In this document: positions 45,843 to 55,660 of the stretch, one piece after another
Layout: the number at the start of each line of letters is the position of its first letter
Numbering within the stretch: position 1 is the stretch's first letter
Assembly: GCA_037577475.1 (NCBI GenBank)
Contig: CM075184.1
Coordinates: forward strand, 1,780,001 to 1,844,000
Direction of reading: 5' to 3'
Length of the DNA stretch: 64,000 nucleotides
Origin: Chaunax sp. Z400
Taxonomy: Eukaryota; Chordata; Actinopteri; Lophiiformes; Chaunacidae
Made by a program: the position numbers and the translations under genes
The notes under the pieces: model-generated
The model's database searches: none
What the model saw: only the letters and a program-made list of their open reading frames with translations
Told to the model about the DNA's origin: nothing

Positions 45843-46330
45843 GAACAAAACGCGTCCTGTACCCGTTAAATACCAAACACGTCTTTTAGTTTTTAATTAC
45901 GGAGCAGTTATATATTTCATTGGATGACTGACAACCTGTTAGCGAGCCTACGCTAACTATCGCTAAAGCTAACAGTAAGTCATACCCATATCTCAATATC
46001 ATACTATACCCATATCAGCCCTGTATTTATTTGTACATATCACACTGTATATATGTACATTATGCACTTCTTTGCACCTCGTTGTTACTGAACTGAACTT
46101 GTACTATCATCAATGACAATAAAGTTGAATCTGACCTGATCTGATATAATCGCTATCTAACTCGCAGCTCGCGTTAGTGATAGCTAGCGTTAGCTCGCTA
46201 ACATTGCCAGGCATCCAAAGAAATATATAATCGTTCCGTAATTAAAAACTAAAAGACGTGTTCTGTATTTAACTAATACAGGACGCGTTTGGCCAGTCAT
46301 CCAATGAAACTAACTACCTTGCGCTAGCTA
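45843..46330. repeat. Large inverted repeat with LINE tail in the loop
   Basis: The left arm (about 45843-45975) and right arm (about 46147-46320, reverse complement) share ACGCGTCCTGTA, AACACGTCTTTTAGTTTTTA followed by ATTACGGA, ATATATTTC.TTGGATG.CTG and GTTAGCGAGC. Arm identity is high in blocks. The 165-bp spacer is largely a LINE 3' tail. No transposase was seen. It lies in the first intron, 200-700 bp from the promoter-like repeat. Confidence 0.75.
46000..46142 (+). mobile_element. LINE 3' tail fragment
   Basis: TGTATTTATTTGTACATATC, GCACTTCTTTGCACCTCG, then CAATGACAATAAAGTTGAAT and a CTGATCTGAT tail. The ACAATAAAGTT..AT end matches the 3' end of the LINE at 15.4 kb. It is a 5'-truncated copy sitting between the arms of the inverted repeat. 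Confidence 0.7.
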
Positions 46331-46496
46331 GTTAGCTAGCGAACTCTCACTAACATTAGCAGCTTTCGATCAGTATAAAATGGTTTATTAAGTACTTTAT
46401 TGAGTAACACTTTGTTGCGCTGAGTTGCAAGAAACTGGGGCAGAGGAGGAAACAGTATAAAATTAACAATATAAACCATGAATAAAGTAAACTTAC

Positions 46497-46540
46497 CTGA
46501 TGTTCACAGGAAGATGTGCATGTAGCGAGCAGACCCATAA
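46497..46540 (-). other. First (untranslated) exon of the SET/SANT locus
   Basis: Ends CTGTGAACATCAG|GTAAGT, a near-perfect donor, directly below the CCAAT repeat promoter. The ATG in it (46538) would reach a stop soon after splicing to 44178 (AGC CAT AAT GTA TAA), so it acts as a short upstream frame at most. The 5' end is a guess. Confidence 0.5.
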
Positions 46541-46790
46541 TGTACTTGCGGTCAAAGGCGATGTCTCATTGGCTGAAATGTTACACACTTCCAGACCCAT
46601 AATGCACCTGAGGTCGAAGGCGACGTCTTATTGGCTGGAATGTTACACACTTCCGGACTCATAATGCGCTTGAGGTTGAATGCGCCGTCTCATTGGCTGA
46701 AATGTTACACACCTCCAGACCCATAATGCACCTGAGGCCGAAGGCGACCTCTCATTGGCTGAAATGTAGATGGCGGGAAATTTTCCACAC
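46531..46790 (-). promoter_or_regulatory. Promoter-like repeat: four CCAAT units plus E2F-type site
   Basis: A unit of about 70 bp (GACCCATAATGCACCTGAGG, then GCGACGTCTCATTGGCTGAA and TGTTACACACTTCC) occurs four times. Each unit has ATTGGCT, an inverted CCAAT box, near its end. The last unit runs into GATGGCGGGAAATTTTCC, which contains GGCGGGAAA, an E2F-type match, at about 46773-46781. CCAAT arrays with E2F sites are the classic layout of cell-cycle promoters. It lies immediately upstream of the GTAAGT-bounded exon on the minus strand, and no TATA box is seen. Confidence 0.5.
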
Positions 46791-47563
46791 ACACTTCACA
46801 CACACGTTTCCATACTTTGTGACCTTGTGGGCCAAGTGAAAAACCAGCATGGGGCATATCAGGGGAGGCCCCTGAGCTGGTTTAAATGAAAATCGGTGTG
46901 GGGCCCACCATTTTGGGCTGTCTCAATGAAGTGCCCAGGCGTTGTGGAAAGGGTGTGACGTTGTGATAATATGTTCAGGTGTGCGACCTACCCCAGGGGA
47001 TTTAACGATCGGTAGCAACAGGAAGTCCATTATTTGAAGAACAAGCACAGAAAATTATGCTAAACTTGGGAGATATATATCAGCTTTTATTTATTTTTCA
47101 TGATGCCTTGGCTTGGTCCAGTTTGACCACACCGAAGGGGTAACAGAGAAGGGAATTGATTTCGGTGATGTTGTGCAATGCCTGCCTGAAGAGGCTAAAA
47201 GTAGCAGTGTGTGATTATTGGAATCAGATCCTAATCATATGGAAGGATCTTAAGTTAATACAAAAAAAAAAAAACTCAGCTAACGTTGCTAGCACTTTCC
47301 TCAGACATCCTTTCTCTGGCAAAAACCATGGGACAGATTTTTAATTTGATAATGCTTTAATGAGTGATTTTATCATGTTTAATAACCAGAGGCCTCATTT
47401 CTAAAACTCAGCGTAGATTCCATCCTAAAACATTGTTTACTCACAGACCTCAGAATGTTCTAATGCAAGAAAATATTCACATCTATAAAACCGTGCGGCG
47501 CAGACCTGAACACAGTCTACTCTTCATAAATACCAACATGTGGTGAATTGTGTGGGTATGGTC
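46791..47563. other. Non-coding stretch
   Basis: No gene. GGGGCCCACCATTTTGGG and similar GGCCC phrases near 46860-46920 resemble dispersed repeats. Confidence 0.4.
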
Positions 47564-47931
47564 TCCTCCCAGTATCATCCCACTACTCCTCCCACTGCCG
47601 TCCCACTACCCCTCCCAGTATCATCCCACTACTCCTCCCAGTGCCATCCCACTACCCCTCCCAGTATCATCCCACTACTCCTCCCAGTGCCATCCCACTA
47701 CCCCTCCCAGTATCATCCCACTACTCCTCCTAGTGCCATTCCACTACTCCTCCCAGTGCCGTCCCACTACTCCTCCCAGTATCATCCCACTACTCCTCCC
47801 AGTGCCATCCCACTACCCCTCCCAGTATCATCCCACTACTCCTCCTAGTGCCATTCCACTACTCCTCCCAGTGCCGTCCCACTACTCCTCCCAGTGCCGT
47901 CCCACTACTCCTCCCAGTATCATCCCACAGT
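47564..47931. repeat. 23-bp C/T-rich minisatellite
   Basis: About 16 units of ATCCCACTACTCCTCCCAGT, with the junction alternating between GCC and ATC, so successive units form two interleaved types (CAGTATC and CAGTGCC). The Pro/Ser/His-rich frames are artefacts. Confidence 0.93.
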
Positions 47932-49016
47932 TTGCAGAGTATGAGTTAGAGGTTCTCATCACAGAGCTTGACAGTGTCACTGTTTGAGTGATCAACAAGG
48001 TTGATTGAGATTCTCTGGTGTTACTTGCTCAGAGCTCATGTTGATGTTGTGCAAGTGTGTTAATAAAACACGGTTAAAGGACAAGTCAGCGGTGTCTCCA
48101 GCAGTTTGTCTGACAGAAGCATGTGGTGGATGGTGAACAGGGTTGGATCAAACAACCAACTGTTGCAGAGTCAAAAAGAAGGTCAAAAACACACAGCTGA
48201 AAAAAGAGAGATGGAATGGTTCCTAAAATTCAGAACATGTTTTTATCAACTGAATATTCTGCTTCTGTCCACATTTGTTGGTTTTTAGCATTAAAAACAA
48301 CATTTTAACTGCAGTCAGAAACTGTTTGACACACAGAGGAAAAGTCTCACCTCCTGACTGATACACAATGCTGACATTCAATTAAAGATGGAACAAATAA
48401 TTCAACCATATCTGCATCAAACAATATAATGACATTAAATTACATTTACATATTTATGTATTTAGGCTCTAACAAATAAATATAGACTATATCCACCATC
48501 AGAGGCAGGCCTATACATTATGAAATCTATATGTGCTGATGTGTGTTTTACATTCTTCTGTGTTTTTACTTCTGACTGAACTTTATTTAGTGATAAAACC
48601 ATCGGGTGTCTCTGATTCTGACTCTACAGCAGGATGAAAGTATACTTAAAAATCTGAACCTTTTTCTGCTGAGAAATTCTCTATAAATACCAATGTTTGT
48701 GGTGAAAGATGTTTACACACATATCACCCTGTTTACACTAGTTTTTTGTGCACAGCAACCTTTAGAAATGAGGTCTTGGTCTGTTTTAGAGAGGATCGGA
48801 CCTCATTCAGCTGTTGGTAAAAATCATGCGATGAACACTAAATGAATCTTAACCTGTAAATAAGATCAACGAAAACAGCAGCTCGGCTCACAGCTCCCCA
48901 GACATCCTGTGTCCTCAAACAGACATGAACCTATTCAGTGTTTTTACTGATTTAATTACCAGACTTTTTTATTTGGAAAGAAGAAAAGTAAAGTTAACTA
49001 TGGTGTCAACAATGGT
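47932..49016. other. Non-coding stretch
   Basis: No feature supported. Confidence 0.5.
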
Positions 49017-49698
49017 GTACAGAACATATAGAAAACATACAGAACATGTAGAACATATATAGCACAAAATAGAACATACAGAGCATATAGAACATATAGA
49101 GAACATATAGAACGTAAAGAACATATCAAACATATAGAGAGCATATAGAACATACAGAGAACATATATAGAACAAAATAGAACATACAGAAGATAAAGAA
49201 CATACAGAACATGTAGAACATATAGACAATATACAGAACATATAGAGAAAATTCAGAACATATAGAGAACAAAATAGAACATACAGAAGATAAAGAACAT
49301 ACAAAACATATAGAACATGTAGAACGTATAGACAATATACAGAACATATAGAGAACATATACAGAACATATAAAAGACATATAGAACATACAGAACATAT
49401 ATAACATATTGAACATATGAAGAACATACAGAATATATAGACCATATAAAGAACATACAGAACAAATAGAACATACAGAACATTAAAAGAACATATAGAA
49501 CATACAGAACATATAGAACATATAAAGAATATATAGAACATACAGAACATATAGAGAACATATTGAACATACAGAACGTATAGAACATATAAAGAGCATG
49601 TAGAACATACAGAACAAATAGAACATACAGAACATATAGAGAACATATTGAACATATAGAGAACATATTGAACATATAAAGAACATATAGAACATAGT
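49017..49698. repeat. AACATA(T/C)AG minisatellite
   Basis: Roughly 9-12-bp units (GAACATATAGAACATACA) with irregular AGAGAACA and AAAGAACA spacers. The Cys/Tyr/Met/Phe-rich minus frames are artefacts of the stop-free repeat. Confidence 0.93.
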
Positions 49699-50213
49699 GT
49701 AACTTAAATGTATCTGTATGCTACATACTAGATCAGTGGTCACCAACCTTTTCCAGCTCAAGATCACCTATGATGTCAACAGAGACTAGATCTACCCGCT
49801 AAAATTCACTGAGAACCCCCCCTATTTACTTTTCAATTGATATAATTTATTTTACCTACAATTAAGCCAGTAGATAAAACCCTACCTATCAAAGTGATAG
49901 AAGGGAAAGAATGAAACACATAATGATTGTAGGATTACCAAGAACTTCTGCAAGAAAATAATGCATAAGAACCTTTTTGAAAATGATAACAGTAACATTT
50001 GTATTTAGGCTGCGACAACTTATGCATCCTAATACAAAACAAAACTCATATATTTTTAAATGAAACACCAGAATGGAACAATGTATAAAAATATAAAACA
50101 CATGTACATCACATAAAATGTGTCCTGTCTTGTCTATTCAGAGTCAAAACAGTGGATTACAAACTGGGTCTGTCTTTACCATTTTCAATTGTTGTTGACA
50201 ACACAATCAATCA

Positions 50214-50388
50214 GTCACACACTCACTCACTCATTCACTCACTCACACACACACACACTCACACACTCACACACACACACACTCACTCACTCACTCACAC
50301 ACACACCTACACTCACTCACTCACACACACACCTACACTCACTCACTCATACGCGCGCATGCACTCACTCACTCACTCGCTCACTGTG
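50214..50388. repeat. CACT/CA microsatellite
   Basis: CACTCACTCACTCA and CACACACACA blocks adjoin the 15-bp array. The junction CTCACTGTGAGTCGGTGAGG shows opposite-strand complementarity (TCACT / AGTGA), so the two arrays can pair with each other. Confidence 0.93.
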
Positions 50389-50392
50389 AGTC

Positions 50393-51046
50393 GGTGAGGT
50401 GTGAGTCAGTGAGGCTTGAGTCAGTGAGGCGTGAGTCAGCGAGATGTGAGTCAGTGAGGTGTGAATCAGTGAGGTGTGAATCAGCGAGATGTGAGTCAGC
50501 AAGGTGTGAGTCAGCAAGGTGTGAGTCAGTGAGGTGTGAATCAGCGAGATGTGAGTCAGCAAGGTGTGAGTCAGCAAGGTGTGAGTCAGTGAGGTGTGAG
50601 TCAGTGAGGGAGTCAGTGAGGTGTGAGTCAGCAAGGTGTGAGTCAGTGAGGTGTGAGTCAGTGAGGGAGTCAGTGAGGTGTGAGTCAGCAAGGTGTGAGT
50701 CAGTGAGGTGTGAGTCAGTGAGGGAGTCAGTGAGGTGTGAGTCAGTGAGGTGTGAGTCAGTGAGGTGTGAGTCAGTGAGGCGTGAGTCAGTGAGGCGTGA
50801 GTCAGTGAGGTGTGAGTCAGTGAGGTGTGAGTCAGTAAGGTGTGAGTCAGGGAGGTGTGAGTCAGTGAGATGTGAGTCAGTGAGGTGTGAGTCAGTAAGG
50901 TGTGAGTCAGTAAGGTGTGAGTCAGGGAGGTGTGAGTCAGGGAGGTGTGAGTCAGTGAGGTGTGAGGCGTGAGTCAGTGAGGTGTGAGTCAGTAAGGTGT
51001 GAGTCAGGGAGGTGTGAGTCAGTGAGATGTGAGTCAGTGAGGCGGC
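50393..51046. repeat. 15-bp minisatellite derived from transposase codons
   Basis: About 43 units of GTGAGTCAGTGAGGT with A/G and C/T variants. On the minus strand each unit reads LTDSH (or LPDSH) in the transposase frame, directly following KHRSR. The period of 15 bp is five codons. A few 9-bp units (GAGGGAGTCA type) break the frame. Confidence 0.92.
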
Positions 51047-51049
51047 TCC

Positions 51050-51470
51050 TGTGCTTGGATTTGATCATCTTCATTTGCAGAAAGCCATTTGACAAAGATA
51101 GGTAGACCCAAAGTAGACCTTCACTTTCAGTGCACAGGATGACAGAAGAGGAAATGTGTCACTGTTTACAAGGCTCCAGAAGTCAGTCTTTTGACCTTGC
51201 TTTCAGTGCGATGTCATTCTGAAGACCCAGTATCTTAACAACTAGTGACATAACATGTGAGAAGTCCACCGCTTTACCAACCAGGGCTTATTGATGTATC
51301 ACACAGTGATAATTTACAAAAGCAGGAAAGTCGGGGTCATTACAGCAGAGCCACAGAAAACCTGCCCGCACACCAATCATTGCATGTGATCCATCTGTGG
51401 TCCATTGAATCCATTGGATCCATTGAATTCACTGGACAACTGTTGTATGATCTCTGCCTGGTATTTGTCC
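51050..51470 (-). pseudogene. hAT transposase, C-terminal part
   Basis: On the minus strand: TTDGSHAMIGVRAGFLWLC, then DPDFPAFVNYHCVIHQ, a TAA stop, ALVGKAVDFSHVMSLVVK, an internal deletion, LGLQNDIALKARS, FWSLVNSDTFPLLSSCALKV and the dimerisation-region motif FGSTYLC..AF, a frameshift, then QMKMIKSKHRSRLTDSHL. The last motif continues straight into the 15-bp array. This order matches the C-terminal half of hAT transposases. Confidence 0.75.
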
Positions 51471-51539
51471 TATCAGGACAGAAAATAGTAGAAAACAGAA
51501 CCATTAAAAACAAAGTAAGAGTTATGAAGGTATGAGCAT

Positions 51540-52896
51540 GGAATCCTGCTTTCCAGAGAAATCACATCCCTGCAAAGTGATTCATTTTCAACAGTTTAAA
51601 GATAATTTTTTTAACAAACAGAGAATAGAAAAATGACAAACAAGGTGCTTTGGTTAATACATGCCTGAGTCCTGTTTAAAATAACTGTTATTATTTACAT
51701 CACAGTGAGTATTATCAGACTTATTTGACAGAATTACAGGAGGTGAGTGAGGAGGGATCATCTTAAATGAGTGCATTATGTTTAGAATCAACAATACTTG
51801 ACTAATAAATGGTCACTAAGTTTCTCTGGATAGTGTTATACCTGCAGCTGTGCTGTCTGCTGGCCCTGCTCCACTTGTCCCTGCTTCCTCTCCACTCTGC
51901 CCTGCTGTGTCGCCACTTGTCCTTTTCTCTCTCTGACATCTGGGATGATCATTTATGATTTAGATCATTTACCTTTTTCACCCTTATTAAACAGAAAATA
52001 CAACCGTACACCATTTTGAATTCACGTTTCTCTCTTTCACTGAACTGAGACGCTTAATGACCTTGTTAGCTGTAAAACACCACTGGACACAGAAAATAAA
52101 CCTCACCTTGACCGTCTTGGTTCATCTTTTCACTGTTCCAACAATCACCAATTCTGGTTTGATCAAAATAAATACTTAATTCACAGAGTAATTCTTCTCA
52201 ACACCAGTTTTCCCTGCTGCCACTCTCTGCTGTTACTGCCTCATTCATGCTAATGTTACTATATTCTCCAACCCTATTTGCTCCAACCTGTGCTGCTCCC
52301 TGGCTCTCTTCATCTTCCTGGTGCTTTCTTTTTCGCTGAAAATAATATTCAGTGGCCTTCATGGCTGATGAAAGAGGAAAAAAGCATCAGTTCACCTGGT
52401 TATGTGTAGCTTTCTGATCAGTTAGCTAGCTAGCCATTTAGCTTAATGCTAGTCAGTCCAACTAGCTACACACCTGAGTTAAAACACGATGTATAAGAAC
52501 GTAACATTAACACACAGGCAGTCCTTTTACACGTCTAATACAAACCAAACTGTGAAGCGTGATGATCTTTATTATCGAGTTAAGAGTTAAAAAAAGTTAC
52601 TCACCTCAAAAACTCAGACTCGGCCAGTCTCCGTCTGAATTTGATATGACGCTGCTGAATGAAACATCGTGTCACGCATGTCTGGCACGCACATCATCTT
52701 GAGAAGGCTCCACCCATTGGCCCGCAGGTCTGTGCGCATCTCCCCAGCGCTGAGGACTAGTGTGCATTATAAAATGACAATTGCGCATATTGCTTGAAAA
52801 AAACAAACAAAATGAAATTCGGATTTTATCTACCTAGGCGGGTCTTAATTTACCTGGGCGGGCCGCCCAAGTAGAGCCTATGTGTGGGAAACACTG
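51540..52896 (-). mobile_element. Inner hAT-like element, 5' part
   Basis: On the minus strand it starts CAGTGTTTCCCACACATAGG and continues with GGGCGGCCCGCCCAGG, a hAT end common in fish, followed by an untranslated exon ending TTTTTGAG|GTGAGT (about 52615). A coding exon follows near 52360-52275 (MKATEYYFQRKRKHQEDEES, donor CACAG|GTTGG), and another near 51940-51850 ending CTGCAG|GTATAAC. It broke into the outer transposase at the Phe-Ala codons. Its other end was not found, so the left limit is approximate. A gene-like exon structure in a transposon is unusual but known for hATs. Confidence 0.6.
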
Positions 52897-53433
52897 CAAA
52901 GTATTCACACTGTTTCAAGTCCTCCAGTACTTGCCTGTCCACATCGCTTGATAATGCCTTAACTCTCCATGTAACAGTTGGGGGACCCAGTGGCACCCGA
53001 GACAAAGCCGCAGTGATTTCATGTTTGTTTTTGAAGCCCTCGAATAAAGTGTCTGCGGTGATGACCATGGCCTGCTTTAAGAGTTCTTCATCAGTGAAAG
53101 GCTTCTTATGCTGAGCCAAAAGGTGTTTACATGAAAGGATGCCTCTGTAGCTGCCTTATTGTGATCCACTGGCAGAGTGAAGAGCTGCTGCTGTGCCCTC
53201 AGTTCATTCCTTAGTTTTGCCACTTTCTTTGCGTGCAGGCTGCTCTTTGGTGGGTAGCTCTCCTCAAATGTCGGGTGGTTGGTGTGGAGGTGTCTCTCTA
53301 AATTTCCTTTTCTGCACAGGGCCTGTGTCTGACGACACAGCAAGCACATGCATTTGTCCTTGACTAAGGTGAATAAATATTGCTCTTCCCACTCTGGATG
53401 AAATTTTTGCCTCTTTTTCTGTGGCTCAGCCAT
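52897..53433 (-). pseudogene. hAT transposase, N-terminal part
   Basis: From the ATG at 53433: MAEPQKKRQKFHPEWEEQYL, then a C2H2/BED-like finger CMCLLC...NLERHLHTNH, and a helical region (LHAKKVAKLRNELRAQQQLF). Near 53110 the frame shifts; the next frame continues LAQHKKPFTDEELLKQAM and VPLGPPTVTWRVKALSSD up to QCEYFAV at 52897. There the sequence passes abruptly into CAGTGTTTCCC, the end of another element, just before the first catalytic Asp (QFDES in relatives). It binds transposon ends in living relatives; this copy is dead. Confidence 0.78.
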
Positions 53434-53705
53434 GGCTGCTGCACCGTTTTCTGACAGTAAAGTTAAGCTAGCTAGCTACTTGTGGCAACGTACCATCAGC
53501 TGTCTGCGACGTTAACAGCCTGGCAGTGACGTAAAATAATGGCAGCTTGCATCCTTGGTGTTGGGACTTAATGTCAGCGATGTAAACAGTCTATCTTGCC
53601 CATACTGAAAATAAAAGGGGAGAAGGAAAATCAGTGAGAGCCTAATACTCCTCAAGTGATAAAGATCTACTTGAAATGTCGCGATCGACAGGTTGGTGAC
53701 CCCTG

Positions 53706-55389
53706 TGCTAGAGCCTTTCGTTGCCCAGAAGCTAAGCAGTATGCTGTTCCACTGAGATATACTGGTTAGCTGTGGCATGTTGGTGAGGACCAATGGATGA
53801 AGCCCAGATTCTATCAGTTTGTTTTGGTTTTACCCATGAAGACAGCTGTCAGGATCAACGATGAATGTTGGTCTGGTCCGCTGATGTGCCCTGAACTGTG
53901 CTCCTCCTCCTGGTATCGACTCTGTTAGCAGCTACATTCCTCACTACCTCCTCCCACATCTCTGCTGTGTTTCATGCTCCCTGAAGACGAATGCTTTCCT
54001 ATAGAGCAGCCCTCATTCAGCGCTCAGCCTGATGCAGGTGTGTTCTCAGGCATGAGAAGGCCTAATTTGTGCAGCAGTGGGATTTGGTTTGGAACCAGAG
54101 GGAGGGTGAGGCAGTGTTTCATCCCGATGAGATAAAAGTGGTGTGATCCGTCCTCCTTCACTCCTGTGGCCGCAGCAGATTATTTAGAGATTAGGAATAA
54201 ATTGCCTCTGACGCATAAGAGCCTCCACCAGTGTGACGTCATCACAACATTACAACAGTTGGATACTAAATGAGGAGGCCCTCCTGTGACATTTGTTGTG
54301 ACTGCAGGAGAAATGAGGTAGCAGATTGATGGAGGGAAAAGTGACGAGCCCAGATTGAGGGAGACAGCGTGATTGGTGCTGTGAAGCTTTTATTAATGGA
54401 TGGGTCTGCTATCAGGGCACACACACACCTCTGCCGGCTGTCGAAGAGATGAATCTCTGTTGGTGGATGGGAAGAAATGGAGCTCAGCTGAGGAAATGAA
54501 CTCACAACTATACTTAATCATGTAGCTCCTCCTGCTCTCCACGTGTCTCTGTACCTCTCTCGCCCCATCTGATGTTGAACTGAGGAAAATCAAATCCTGA
54601 TTTCAGCCTCCTGACTCTCAGCCGGGACGGGACAAGGTTTCAGTGGACCAGCAGCTCAAGTGGACTGAGGGGGACGATTTCACAGCTTTTCTGCTGTTAC
54701 AGCAGTGGTGATAAAATCGTTTGATGAAAACAGAGACAGTACAATCTCAGACAGAAGAAGAAAAGGTGTTTGATTTTGATGGTATAATGTGACCATGCTG
54801 TGACAGAGGAGGCATTTTAATCATTTAAAAGAGTTTCGTGGAGTTTCTCCTGATATCTAGTCAGAGCACCTCCAACAAACTGGATTCGAGTCCAGGAAGC
54901 TCCTATCCCTGTATTTATTGATAAAACCCTTCAAACACTGTCCAGACAAGAAACTCTTGTTTATGAAGTGAGCTTCCTCCTGTGAGCCGTGGACAGGTTT
55001 TGGACTGGAGGGACCGTGTTTAATGAGAGACGTCATCGGTATCAGACCGTATGTGTGGGCAGGCAGTGGGCCTGGGTTTGGGTCCGTGGAAGAGCAGCTG
55101 GTTCTTCTGCAGCCTGCAGGCTCTCATCCTGCTCCACCACATGATGGAGGAGCCATCATTTCCAGCCCGCTCAGCTCCATCTACAAGTGTTAAATGCTGT
55201 TCCCAGAGTTTTTCAGCTACATCATGGAGGCGCTCCACCCAAATCACAACTTCCTTTGAGCTCTTATCAGCCACGTTGGTGGTGGCTAACTCTTCATCAG
55301 CCCCAGCCTAAGACTGGTGCTGTTACTCTGCTAATACTCTGCTCAGCTGTTATACAGCCTGTTCAAGGTGGGACTGTTGCTCCTTTATT
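53706..55389. other. Non-coding, partly conserved-looking
   Basis: No gene. 54040-54260 (GGCCTAATTTGTGCAGCAGT, GATTATTTAGAGATTAGGAA) is non-repetitive and may be conserved regulatory DNA. Confidence 0.4.
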
Positions 55390-55660
55390 ACACTTCTCCG
55401 TTGTTATAAACGTTACAAAGGTGTTATTGGGAGGTCAGTGTTGCTCCGTGTCCGAGTCGATAACGGAGATAGTAACAGTGCCAAATCAACATCTGTATAG
55501 AAGAAGAGCAAGACAGCAGGACAGGACTGTTCTGATGTTTTCATCACGTGTTTTGTGTGCGACCCAAAACCTGGGGATTTAAAAAGCAGCAAGTAGCAGT
55601 TAGCAGCTAGTAGCAGCTACCAGCTAACTCAAAGAAGAAGAAAATCAAATGAAAATGCCT
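55390..55660 (+). repeat. Interspersed repeat R3, copy 2
   Basis: TTATAAACGTTACAAAGGTG and the TTTAAAAAGCAG ... CAGCTAACTC block with its AAGAAGAAGAAAATCA tail match 3835-4110. A local AGCAGCTA duplication lengthens this copy. Confidence 0.5.

Larger units (their letters stand above)
31954..46540 (-). pseudogene. SET / C2HC finger / tyrosine-recombinase-like / SANT gene, disrupted
   Basis: A minus-strand multi-exon locus reconstructed from domain matches and compatible splice phases. The order is: untranslated first exon at 46.5 kb; SET exons (44.2-42.8 kb); four copies of a 29/34-codon exon (42.6-40.8 kb); three acidic exons (39.9-39.3 kb); a short acidic exon (38.4 kb); zinc finger and recombinase core (37.1-35.6 kb); a two-exon cassette present twice (35.4-32.9 kb); a SANT-like last exon (32.17-31.95 kb). 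The SET part resembles the KMT5A (H4K20 methyltransferase) class. The core has R...R..H..Y features of tyrosine recombinases such as Crypton-type proteins. Disabling changes are TGA at 43406, TAG at 36414, TGA at 36021, 1-nt shifts at 36704-36712 and near 35951, another near the core's C-terminus, a stop in one cassette exon, and a LINE segment inside an exon. I recall comparable multi-copy proteins in fish but cannot name a symbol. It could instead be two adjacent genes. Confidence 0.7.
49734..53705 (-). mobile_element. hAT transposon, 3.97 kb, nested and decayed
   Basis: Ends are CAGTGGTCACCAACCT (49734) and the reverse complement of CAGGGGTCACCAACCT (53690-53705), 15/16 identical. They are flanked by TACTAGAT and TGCTAGAG, a 6/8 match to an 8-bp target duplication with the CTAGA core expected of Charlie-type hATs. 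The transposase reads on the minus strand: N-terminal finger at 53433-52897, C-terminal part at about 51470-51050. Between them is a second hAT-like element, and beyond the C-terminal part a 15-bp array. The N-terminus resembles the hAT lineage that also gave vertebrate GTF2IRD2-type proteins. Frameshifts and stops make it non-autonomous. Confidence 0.83.

Noticed and set aside
48969..49767. Cys/Tyr/Met/Phe-rich membrane-like proteins on the minus strand
   Set aside because: Simple translation of the AACATA array; all three minus frames look alike.
50394..50972. 192-residue Arg/Cys/Glu/Ser/Val repeat protein on the plus strand
   Set aside because: Antisense translation of the 15-bp array; the meaningful frame is the minus-strand LTDSH continuation of the transposase.
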